38,927 nucleotides of DNA from Magnetococcales bacterium. Lineage in GTDB: Bacteria; Pseudomonadota; Magnetococcia; Magnetococcales; UBA8363. Below, in pieces: positions 18,154-26,700 of the stretch. Position 1 is the first letter of the stretch, and each line of letters opens with the position of its first letter. A program made the position numbers and the translations under genes. The DNA lies in NCBI GenBank assembly GCA_015232645.1, contig JADFZF010000008.1:1-38927 (forward strand), in the 5' to 3' direction. A model generated the notes under the pieces. That model was given only the letters and a program-made list of their open reading frames with translations. It did no database searches and was not told where the DNA came from.

Positions 18154-19077
18154 ATGTACTTTCAAAGAACGCTTAAAAATTCCATTCGTTGCACTGGAAT
18201 CGGTCTGCATGGAGGCAAGAAGGTCTATTTGTCTTTGCGTCCTGCCCCCGAAAACACAGGCATCGTCTTCCACCGAACCGACCTGAATGGGGCTCTGATC
18301 CCCGCTCGGGTACAGAACGTCACCGATACCCGCTTGTGTACGACCATCGCCAACGCTGACGGGGCGCAGGTATCCACGGTTGAACACCTACTAGCCGCCT
18401 TTGTTGGTCTCGGCGTCGACAATGCCTACGTCGACCTCGACGGACCCGAGGTTCCTATCATGGATGGTAGTGCCGCCCCATTCGTCTTTTTGATCCAATG
18501 CGCCGGAGTGGTGGAACAAGCGCTGCCCAAAAAATTCATTCGCATTAGACGTCCGATCTCAGTGGCAACCGAAAATAAAAAGGTCTCATTCGAACCTTGT
18601 GATCATTTTCGCGTCACTTTTACGGTCGATTTCGAGCATCCACTGCTCTCCAAACAGGGTGTGGCTCTGGATATTACCGAGACCACCTTCATCAAGGACG
18701 TCAGCCGGGCCCGCACCTTCGGTTTCCTCAAGGATCTGGAAACCCTGCGCGCCAGTGGGCTGGCCAAGGGGGGATCGCTGGATAACGCCATCGTCATCGG
18801 AGATTTTCGTATTCTCAACGAAGGTGGATTGCGTTACGAAAAAGAATTCGTCCGCCATAAAATCATTGATGCCATCGGTGACCTGTTTCTCCTAGGCCAT
18901 CCGATCCTCGGTCATTTCAAAGGGGTCCGTTCCGGGCATGGTCTCAACAACAGCCTGCTCAAAAAGCTGCTGCGGCAGCGTAGTGCTTGGGAGTTTGTCG
19001 AAGCCAGGCCCAAGCTGGAGGCGGTAGAGCACCCCTATCCCGTCGCCAAAAAGCCTGCCCTGGCGCTTTCCGCTTAA
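18154..19077 (+). CDS. lpxC: UDP-3-O-acyl-N-acetylglucosamine deacetylase
   Basis: 307 aa. This zinc deacetylase is the committed step of lipid A synthesis. Zinc ligands are H78 (VEHLLAA), H235 and D239 ([11 protein letters not shown]), with catalytic E77 and H262 (SGHGLNN); all match known LpxC spacing. The start [17 protein letters not shown] is typical. The ATG at 18154 with AAGGGAA at 18141-18147 is chosen; the frame is open back to 18067, but that would read through the terminator-like hairpin. It is the last gene of the division cluster, as in many proteobacteria. LpxC level is usually controlled by proteolysis of a C-terminal degron; here the tail ends in PALALSA, a plausible hydrophobic degron by inference. 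Confidence 0.97.
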   Translation: MYFQRTLKNSIRCTGIGLHGGKKVYLSLRPAPENTGIVFHRTDLNGALIPARVQNVTDTRLCTTIANADGAQVSTVEHLLAAFVGLGVDNAYVDLDGPEVPIMDGSAAPFVFLIQCAGVVEQALPKKFIRIRRPISVATENKKVSFEPCDHFRVTFTVDFEHPLLSKQGVALDITETTFIKDVSRARTFGFLKDLETLRASGLAKGGSLDNAIVIGDFRILNEGGLRYEKEFVRHKIIDAIGDLFLLGHPILGHFKGVRSGHGLNNSLLKKLLRQRSAWEFVEARPKLEAVEHPYPVAKKPALALSA

Positions 19078-19098
19078 GGTTGGAGATCGCGGGCTGCT

Positions 19099-19130
19099 GG
19101 AATGGGTCTGAAGAAATGCAGGCCCATTCC
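19099..19130 (+). terminator. Strong hairpin after lpxC
   Basis: GGAATGGGTCTG (19099-19110) pairs with CAGGCCCATTCC (19119-19130) through 12 pairs with one G-U wobble around an 8-base loop. No T-run follows. It is the likely 3' end structure of the lpxC transcript. Confidence 0.55.
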
Positions 19131-19168
19131 CGGGTGGGGCACGGGGCGCCCATTCCTCAAAAATTTTC

Positions 19169-19198
19169 AAGATAGGCCGAAGCCATTAAGATAGGCCG
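19169..19198. repeat. Two 11-bp direct repeats AAGATAGGCCG
   Basis: Exact copies occupy 19169-19179 and 19188-19198, so their starts are 19 bp apart, close to two helical turns. They lie in the 319-bp gap between lpxC and the convergent repressor gene; the remainder of the gap shows no gene. They could be a protein-binding site or chance. Confidence 0.4.
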
Positions 19199-19396
19199 TG
19201 ATGGATCGCCTTTCTCCCCGTCGCGGGGTCATCCTCAGGCGCCAGACCGGAGCCTTACGGATGACTGAAGAACTGCGATTTCGATCCCTGAGCAAGTGGT
19301 CGGCCCCCTTCCCGACCTCTTCCTTCAAACCGGGTATCCTTCAAACACCGTACAGCGCACCCCCGAGCCCGGTCTCTTCCCCCTCCTGAGCAACCG

Positions 19397-20077
19397 TCAG
19401 ACCTGATCGTATTCCTTATACTTGCAGATAGCGACGCCACACACCTGCATTTCGCCCTTGATCTCGATCAGGGGGTAGCGAGAATTGAGGGGTTTCAGGT
19501 ATTGTTGGTCACTATGGTGAATCAACTGCTTGAAGGTTGGACGATTGTTGCCTTCACGGGCGACCAGAAACTGATTGTGGGAACCAGCCATGGTTGGGTC
19601 GACGACAATAATTTCACCTTCATAAAATTCCGGCTCCATGGAGTCATCGGGGACTTTCAGGGCGAAACAGCGCTCGCTGGCTCTGGGCGACACCGGAACC
19701 CATGACGAGATGGACGGATTGAAATCATCTTTAGACGCACCGCAGAATTTGGCCAGCTCGTCCCAGGAGATGAGCGGGATGCGGGCGATGAGGGGAAAAG
19801 GACGGTAGGATTCTCCTTCTTTCAGATCACCACCGGGCTGCGCCGCGTAGTGTGAGCCACCAGCTAAAGCCATTTCTCCGAGCCCGGTGTCCAACCAGAT
19901 GGGATCGACGCCACAGGTCAGCGCTATGGACACGGTTTTGCGTGACAGACGTGATCTGCCGCATTCAATTTTATGGATGGCGGTCTGACTGAGGCCAACT
20001 TTGTCGGCGAGTTCTTTTTGGGTCAAACCTGCATGTTTTCGAGCCTGTTTGATACGTTCGCTCAGATTGCTATTCAT
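19397..20077 (-). CDS. CI/LexA-like repressor: HTH_XRE domain plus S24 autoprotease domain
   Basis: 226 aa. Residues 5-60 form an XRE helix-turn-helix (LTQKELADKVGLSQTAIHKIE) of phage CI type. The C-terminal S24 domain has Ser146 in DSMEPEF and Lys183 in RPTFKQLI, exactly 37 residues apart as in LexA (Ser119/Lys156). A Cys112-Gly113 bond lies 34 residues before the serine, the right place for self-cleavage, as in UmuD (Cys-Gly). The usual GDSM is DDSM here. Such proteins repress phage or stress genes and are cleaved with RecA after DNA damage. No phage genes surround it, so targets are unknown. The 3' end converges on lpxC. Confidence 0.88.
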   Translation of the reverse strand: MNSNLSERIKQARKHAGLTQKELADKVGLSQTAIHKIECGRSRLSRKTVSIALTCGVDPIWLDTGLGEMALAGGSHYAAQPGGDLKEGESYRPFPLIARIPLISWDELAKFCGASKDDFNPSISSWVPVSPRASERCFALKVPDDSMEPEFYEGEIIVVDPTMAGSHNQFLVAREGNNRPTFKQLIHHSDQQYLKPLNSRYPLIEIKGEMQVCGVAICKYKEYDQV

Positions 20078-20214
20078 GGTTGGTCTCTTTTGGTTGGATA
20101 TCTCTACTTGTCGGGATCAAAACCACATATCCATAGTACCGCGCTCCGGGCGGAGGGTGGAAGGAAAATTTTCAATATTTTTCATGCTTCCCGAGGCATT
20201 TCCGCACCAGATAT

Positions 20215-20220
20215 ATTATA
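20215..20220 (-). promoter_or_regulatory. Candidate -10 box of the repressor gene
   Basis: On the minus strand the sequence reads TATAAT here, about 138 bp upstream of the repressor start. No good -35 box is visible at 16-18 bp, which would fit a regulated promoter. The surrounding 20078-20340 stretch is AT-rich and holds no gene. Confidence 0.3.
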
Positions 20221-20351
20221 AAACTTTGAGCTGAAAAACATAATTCAAGAATCCATTAACAGGCATGGGCCTTGACTCATTATCTGCTTTCTAAAAGATG
20301 GTCTGTGGCGATGTGTGAAACGAAATGAGAACCGTCGTTTATTTATCTAAA

Positions 20352-20463
20352 GGGAGGACGGCTCTGTAAGGAAAGCCATCCCCTGGTCAGCCGTCCTTCC
20401 CCACAAAAATCCCTGGACAAGGACTGTTCCAGGACACCTGCTCCATCCAGCTAAGGATGGAGC
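20352..20463. other. Cluster of three hairpins (terminator array or small RNA)
   Basis: Stem 1 pairs AGGACGGCT (to 20363) with AGCCGTCCT (from 20389). Stem 2 is CCTGGA/TCCAGG at about 20412-20432. Stem 3 is a perfect 9-bp GCTCCATCC/GGATGGAGC at 20440-20463 with a 6-base loop. Read on the minus strand, stem 2 is followed by GATTTTTG, terminator-like, just past the end of the Ala/Pro-rich gene. The whole block may be a 3' UTR or a separate structured RNA. Confidence 0.45.
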
Positions 20464-20500
20464 GGTATCTGGCATCCGGTTCCTTTGTTCAAGAAGCAGG

Positions 20501-21052
20501 TTATCGACGCTTCCAGACTTCTGTATTGAGGAAGCTTTCTCCCGATTCGATATGACGACCCTTCCAGCCACCGGAACCATCGGGTTCCATCATGGCGATG
20601 GTCGGTTTGCTTTCAGTGGCGAAAGCAATCCCCAAAATATTGCCGGTCAGAAACCCCACACCGGAAATCTTTTCGTCCGCATCCTGGTAATTGACCTGAA
20701 AGGCTTCGCCTTTTTTGGTGACGCTGACGACACCCTGATATTGGCTCTTGTCCACGGCGTTGGTACCTGACACATCATAACTGCCTGCAACCACAGGGGC
20801 AGCGGCCGGGGCGGCGGCAGCTGGGGCTGGGGCCGCTGGGGCGGCGGTAGGGGCCGCAGCAGGGGCGGCGGCAGGGGCCGCAGCAGGGGCGGCGGCAGGG
20901 GCTGACGGTGCCTCGGACTTGGAAGCTGAGGTTGACGTCGAGGCCGAAGCAGCCCCATCCGCAGCATAAACCACGACGGGAGCAGCCGCGCAAAATCCCA
21001 ACGAAATTACCGCAACGGCGGTCATCAAACGAGGGGTTTTAAATTTCAACAT
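20501..21052 (-). CDS. Secreted Ala/Pro-rich protein with C-terminal beta-type domain
   Basis: 183 aa from the ATG at 21052. Residues 1-31 are a signal peptide (positive start, hydrophobic core, VVYA-AD cleavage region). Residues 33-50 are Ser/Ala/Thr-rich, and 51-88 are almost only Ala and Pro in AAAP units. The remaining roughly 95 residues (GSYDVSGTNAVDKSQYQGVV...GFLTGNILGIAF...GSGGWKGRHIESGES) alternate in a beta-sheet manner. They resemble, from memory, small secreted domains annotated fibronectin-binding-like; that is tentative. A flexible Ala/Pro arm suggests a periplasmic or surface domain held away from an anchor. The frame is open to 21181, but the signal peptide fixes the start. 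Function unknown. Confidence 0.75.
   Translation of the reverse strand: MLKFKTPRLMTAVAVISLGFCAAAPVVVYAADGAASASTSTSASKSEAPSAPAAAPAAAPAAAPAAAPTAAPAAPAPAAAAPAAAPVVAGSYDVSGTNAVDKSQYQGVVSVTKKGEAFQVNYQDADEKISGVGFLTGNILGIAFATESKPTIAMMEPDGSGGWKGRHIESGESFLNTEVWKRR
20850..20897. repeat. Two perfect 24-bp tandem units encoding Ala/Pro repeats
   Basis: GGGGCCGCAGCAGGGGCGGC plus GGCA occurs at 20850-20873 and again at 20874-20897, with a degenerate copy before it. It codes for the AAAP arm of the secreted protein on the minus strand. Copy number is likely to vary by slippage. Confidence 0.7.
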
Positions 21053-21364
21053 GGTTGGTCTCACAAAGGGTAGAGGGGTTAGAACAATAAAAACGTCCAA
21101 ACGGTATCGGGAAACAGTAACGAAGTCAATCCTTTCTGCCAGAAATGTTCCCGGGACTTCGGCGATCAGCCTGGAATTCAACAGGAAATTAACGATATAA
21201 AAAAATTATTAATAGAATGGTTCCAGCCATCCGATAAGCGAATTAATGGATAACAGGAAACTTCACTCGAAGGAAAAGTTCGCTCTTGAGAATCTCGACG
21301 CACATGCAAAACAACTAATGATCATTACGTAACAATTCGCTTCCTGCCCAGGGAGGTATTGCCG

Positions 21365-21460
21365 ATGGGTCCGAAACCGGAGGGGCTGACTTCTTTCCCT
21401 GCTCAAACAGCAATATTCTTCACGGAGGAACCGAACAGTGACAATGAGAGCCAAACATGA
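21365..21460 (+). CDS. Possible 31-aa leader ORF coupled to the SulP-type gene
   Basis: ATG at 21365 has a strong GGGAGG site at 21351-21356 (8-nt spacing) and the ORF runs 31 codons to a TGA that overlaps the ATG of the transporter gene (ATGA at 21457). The peptide starts MGPKPEGLTSFPAQ and ends NSDNESQT; I recognise no family. The transporter gene itself lacks a good ribosome site, so coupled translation from this ORF is plausible. It could be chance. Confidence 0.4.
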   Translation: MGPKPEGLTSFPAQTAIFFTEEPNSDNESQT

Positions 21461-23679
21461 TTGATCAGGCAACCCAGGATAAATCGGATGGCAAGTGGAT
21501 ACAAACAGCATGGCTTCCAACGTTATTGACAGCTCTGGTTATTGGAATTGACAATGTCGGAACAAGCTTGGCCAGCGCCTCATTATTGTATTCTGGATCG
21601 TTGGCTTCCGGTTTGAATCTCGGTATCCACGTACTCATGCTCAGTTCCATCGTCATGGCGGTGGGACTACGCAGCACACAACCTAATGGATTTGGTGTGG
21701 TGCAGGAAATGGGTATAGCGATACTTTCCGTCACACTCGTCAACATGTCCAACCATTTGGAAGGCGCCGCAGATGGTACACGGGTCGCCACCTCCCTGGC
21801 CATCATTGGCAGCGCGTCCCTGGTGACCGGATTATTGATGGTCGTCGTTGGAAGATTGCAGTTGGGGAGCTTCGCTCGATATATTCCTTTTCCAGTGTTT
21901 GCAGGATTTCTGGCCGGATCGGGGTGGATGCTGATTGATGGGGCCGTTTCCTTACTTGCAGACACACACTCTGGCGGCCTTGAATTGTTGTCGCACATGT
22001 CGGATTGGATGGTACTCTCTCAGATCATGACCGCTATTGTATTTGCCGTTGGGTTAACCATCGTTCTACATCATTTCTCTCACCCTATGATTATGCCTAC
22101 GTATATCGTATTATCTGGAGCCATTTTTTATATTATCGTATATCTAGGTGGCTGGGAAATAGACAATCTACAAATGAACGGATGGCTGCCCAAACCCATT
22201 ACCCATACCAACGAAACCAGCCAATTCGACCTGAGGTCCATCCATTCACAAATTGTCTGGTCAGAAGTTGCACTGGCCTTGCCATCGCTGTTATCCATCG
22301 CCATGCTGAACCTGCTGGATACATTGTTCACCCTCAGTGGTTTGGAGCTGACGACCGGTCGCGAACTTGAGCCCAATACCGAATTGCAAAGAACTGGAAT
22401 CGCCAACCTACTGACCTCAACGTTCGGTGGCGCCTCCGGATTCATGGACTTTGGTTATACACAGCTTGCGGAAAAAATGGGAGCCACCAACCGCTGGACT
22501 GGTCCAGCCGTGGCTGGCGTCACTGCGTTTGGACTCTTGTTCGCCGAATCCCTGATCACCATCATGCCCGTGTTTTTATCCTCCGGCATTGTATTATTCA
22601 TGGGAATCGAAATTGTCCTCGAATGGTTGATCGCAACCCGTCGCTCCGTGCCGCGTTCCGAATGGGCCGTGATCCTGATGGTTTTTCTCGTGATTGCCGG
22701 AGCTGGATTTCTTTATGGCCTGGCCCTGGGGACAACCGTCGCCATCGTACTTTTCGTCGTCAACTATGCCCGACTGCCCGTGGTGCGACGAGTCGCCACC
22801 GCGGCGCAACAACGCAGCAATGTCGATCGTTCATTGGAGGCCACGCGTTACCTCGGCCAATATGGAGATACGGTGGTGCTGCTGTATATCCATGGCTACC
22901 TCTTCTTTGGCAGCGCTGTCGCTATCGTCGATTGGATCAAATCCCGAATTGCTTCCCAGGATAAATTACCATTGCGATACCTGATTCTGGATATGCGGCG
23001 GGTTCAGGGAGCTGACTCTTCGGCCATGGCTTGTTTTAGTAAAATACAAAACCTGGCAGAAATTAACGAGTTCAATGTTATATTCTGCAGTATGACAACG
23101 CAGCTTGAAACACTTTTTCTAGGTTCGGGATTTCACTTTGAACCCAATACGGTCTTTTCCATAGAAACCGACTCTGATCATGCCCTGGAACGTTGCGAAG
23201 AACTCCTGCTGATGGATGCAAAAAATCCCAGTCTGCTCAATGCCAACATTCAACACCATTTTGAAACAATCATTGGACCACAGAAACGTATTCCCGATAT
23301 GATCAAAATGTTGGATCGCTTGTCATTCCCCCATGAAGACGTTTTGATCCGACGTGGAGATCCGGCCGATTGCATCTATTTTCTGGAATCTGGTAATGTC
23401 AAAATCTCCCTGACGCTTCCGGATGGCCGTACCTTACGTTTACGGACCATGACCTCAGGGGCCATCGTGGGTGACGTCGGCGTTTGTTTAGGTCAATCCC
23501 GTACAGCCGATGTGATCGCCGAAGGGACCGTCGTGGTATACCGCTTGCAAACTACCACTCTTGAAACCATGGAAAAACAAGACTCCAACCTCGCCATCCT
23601 GTTTCACCGTTTACTCGAAAGAGCGTTGTCCGAAAAAATAGTGGCCATGAATGAAGCCATGAAGGCGCTGCAACACTGA
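21457..23679 (+). CDS. SulP/SLC26-type membrane transporter with STAS and cyclic-nucleotide-binding domains
   Basis: 740 aa. Residues about 17-440 contain some ten hydrophobic segments and SulP-type motifs (GFGVVQEMG, FPVFAGFLAGSGW, NLLDTLFTLSGLE, NLLTSTFGGASGFMDFG). A STAS domain follows (about 460-580) with D520-S521 in the loop where such domains may be phosphorylated. A cNMP-binding domain (about 612-730) has LIRRGDPADCIYFLESG; the phosphate-binding cassette reads GDVGVCLGQSRTADV, with Asp673 in place of the usual Glu but Arg682 retained. SulP proteins transport anions such as sulfate or bicarbonate; this cNMP-fused subgroup is poorly characterised. Cyclic-nucleotide gating is inferred. 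Base composition is lower in GC than the neighbouring cell-wall genes. Confidence 0.9.
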   Translation: MIDQATQDKSDGKWIQTAWLPTLLTALVIGIDNVGTSLASASLLYSGSLASGLNLGIHVLMLSSIVMAVGLRSTQPNGFGVVQEMGIAILSVTLVNMSNHLEGAADGTRVATSLAIIGSASLVTGLLMVVVGRLQLGSFARYIPFPVFAGFLAGSGWMLIDGAVSLLADTHSGGLELLSHMSDWMVLSQIMTAIVFAVGLTIVLHHFSHPMIMPTYIVLSGAIFYIIVYLGGWEIDNLQMNGWLPKPITHTNETSQFDLRSIHSQIVWSEVALALPSLLSIAMLNLLDTLFTLSGLELTTGRELEPNTELQRTGIANLLTSTFGGASGFMDFGYTQLAEKMGATNRWTGPAVAGVTAFGLLFAESLITIMPVFLSSGIVLFMGIEIVLEWLIATRRSVPRSEWAVILMVFLVIAGAGFLYGLALGTTVAIVLFVVNYARLPVVRRVATAAQQRSNVDRSLEATRYLGQYGDTVVLLYIHGYLFFGSAVAIVDWIKSRIASQDKLPLRYLILDMRRVQGADSSAMACFSKIQNLAEINEFNVIFCSMTTQLETLFLGSGFHFEPNTVFSIETDSDHALERCEELLLMDAKNPSLLNANIQHHFETIIGPQKRIPDMIKMLDRLSFPHEDVLIRRGDPADCIYFLESGNVKISLTLPDGRTLRLRTMTSGAIVGDVGVCLGQSRTADVIAEGTVVVYRLQTTTLETMEKQDSNLAILFHRLLERALSEKIVAMNEAMKALQH

Positions 23680-23730
23680 ACAGCCCGTCCATCCGCCATT
23701 CATGGAGTGGTTGTCAAACCAGGACCGGGT

Positions 23731-26700
23731 TCAAGCTTGATTGTTCGCCAGATTCACCCCCATCCCCATCGCCAGCCCCCGCAATAAATCCCGTGCCGAC
23801 TCAAAATCATACTGGGCCACCTTGTCCATGACCCGGATCAGATCCGTAGCCAGATCATCCGTCATCGGTAAACGCTGCATCCTGGCCAGGGTTTCCTCGG
23901 CACTGGCATCATAACTCTCCAATTGTTGAAACGCCTGAAGCATGAGTGCATTGCGCTCGTTAATGATTTTCGCATCTTCCACCTGCGCCACGCTGAAGAC
24001 ATTGGCAACAGGAGGGGAATGGGGAACGGAGGCGTCAATAGACTGGCATAACGACTCCAGAGCTACCGCCATCTGCTCCAATAACGCATTCAGGTCGTCG
24101 TTGTCGTGATGACGCCGGGTGCGCAGACGGGATTCCACATCGGCCGCCCTCCATGACAGGCTTTCAGCGCCAATGGTCGCCGCCACCCCCTTCAAAGTAT
24201 GCGCCAGCCGACAAGCGGTATCGACATCCAACGCGCGCAGGGCTTGCCGTATAGCAGCTACCGCCGACCTTTGATTGGAACAAAATCGCGACAATAGCTT
24301 AAGATAGCCATCCACCCTCCCTCCCATGCGAGCCACACCCGCCTTGACATTGAGTCCGGCGATCATGGGGAGGTCCGGGGTCAAGGGTTCCTCCACCACT
24401 TCGTCACCATGCGGAGCGACAGGGAGAGGCTGAGGAGCTGCAGCCTTGATCCAGCGCGCCAGAGTGGCAAACATCTCGCGTGGCACCACCGGTTTAGCGA
24501 TATGATCCTGCATCCCCGCCTCCAGACACAATTCCCGGTCCCCCGACATGGCATTGGCGGTCATGGCCAATATGGGCAATTCCGTCAAGCCCGGGATCCT
24601 GCGAATCTCACGGGTGGCCGTCAAACCATCCATTCCTGGCATCTGCACGTCCATCAAGACGCCGTCGAAACGTTCCTTGAGCAGCCGATCCACCGCCTCC
24701 AGACCATTTTCTACCGCCACAACCGTAATATTGGCCTGCTCCAACAACTCCATGGCCACCTGACGATTGATTTCATTATCCTCCGCAAGTAAAATCTTCG
24801 CTCCCGACAGTACCGTGAAAAATTCACGCTCGTCCCCAAGCAGATTGGCCTCCTGAGGATGAAGCCGCGCCGTATGCCCAAAGGCCTCCATGATGGCCTC
24901 CAGGAGCATGCTCTGGCTGACCGGTTTGACCAAAAAGCCATCGACATGGGCTTCTTGAGTGGCCCGACGGACCACCTCCTCCTCGCCATAAGCGGTGGCG
25001 ACGATCAGCAATGGTGGCGACCGCAGTGCCAACTGAAAACGGATCGTAGTCGCCGCTGTAATCCCATCCACTTCGGGCATCATATAATCGATCAAAACCA
25101 GGGAATAAGGGGTATCGTTCTGGTCCGCTTGTCGTACCGCCAGGATCGCCTCCTGGCCACCTTGCACCTGATCGACAATGAAGGAAAAGGAATTAAGATA
25201 GAAAGTCATCACATCGCAGGCATTGACGTTGTCATCCACGACCAAGGCGCGCATACCCGCGAAGTGACTTCCAGGAAGCGACGGTTTGACAGGGACTTCC
25301 CTGCCAACCCCGAGTCGGACATCAAATTGGAACCGTGACCCGACTCCCACCTGGCTTTCCACTTGGATGGATCCATCCATCAGGGCGATCAGGCGCTTGG
25401 AAATGGCCAACCCCAAACCGGTCCCTCCATAACGCCGGGTGATGGAGGAATCGGCCTGACTAAAGGCCTGAAACAATCGATCGATTTGTTCCCCGGTCAT
25501 ACCGATACCGGTGTCCTGAATGACGAATTGCAGCCGAACCCCTTGGTCGTCGCGCTCCAACAGATGCGTGGCGATGGAAACTTCCCCCTTCTGGGTAAAC
25601 TTGACCGAATTGCTCGCCAGATTGAGCAGAATCTGGCCCAGCCTCAAGGGATCGCCGACCAGAACCCTGGGAATGTCAACGGCGGGTCGCATGATAAATT
25701 CGAGATGTTTTTCGTGCGCCTTGATGGACACCATAGACGACAGATTGCCGAGAACCTCATCCAGGGTGAACTCGATGGATTCCATGTCCAACCGCCCGGC
25801 ATCAATTTTAGAAAAATCAAGGATGTCGTTGATGATTCCCAACAACGAAGTGGCCGAGGTGTGCACCTTGCGTATGTAATCCTTCTGTTTGGCGGTCAAA
25901 CGGGTTTGCAAACACAGATGACTGAGGCCAATGATGGCATTCATGGGGGTACGGATCTCATGACTCATATTGGCCAGGAATTCCGATTTGGCCTGGCTGG
26001 CCAGTTCCGCCTTGGACAAAGCCTGGGCACGCTCTTCCTCCAGCCGTTTCTTTTCGGTAATATCGTCCTTGATGGCCAAATAGTGGGTGATAGTTCCGTC
26101 GCTGTCTCGGACCGGCGAGATCACCGCATACTCCCAAAATAACGACCCGTCCTTTCTCCGATTGTGCAGCTCCCCGCGCCAGGTTTGACCGTTGACGATG
26201 CTTTGCCACATCGTTTCGTACACCGACGCCGGGGTATTCCCCGAGCGGATCACCCCCGGTTTATTGTTGATCAACTCCTCGCGGGCAAACCCGGTGGATT
26301 CGATGCATTTGGGATTGACGTAAATAATATAACCCTCCCGATTGGTGATCATGATATCGGAGGAACTTTGATCCACCGCCTGTGACAGCAAACGAATGCT
26401 TTCCTGGGCTGCCTGCCGATCGGTGATGCATTGCACGGTGCCGATCACCTCGGTTACGGTACCCTGTTCATCGCGCTGAAACTCGGCCAGTTCGCGAATC
26501 CAACGAACCGAATCGTTCACCAGGATGCGATGTTCGATATCATAAACGGCCTGACCCTCCATGGCGTTCTGCCAGGATCGGGCCACCTTGGCCCGGTCAT
26601 CGGGGTGGATGTAACCGACGAAGGTGGGATAGTCCATGGTGGTCCCCGGTGGCAGACCCAGCAGGTCGTAGACCCCATCGGACCAGACGATCCGGCCGGA

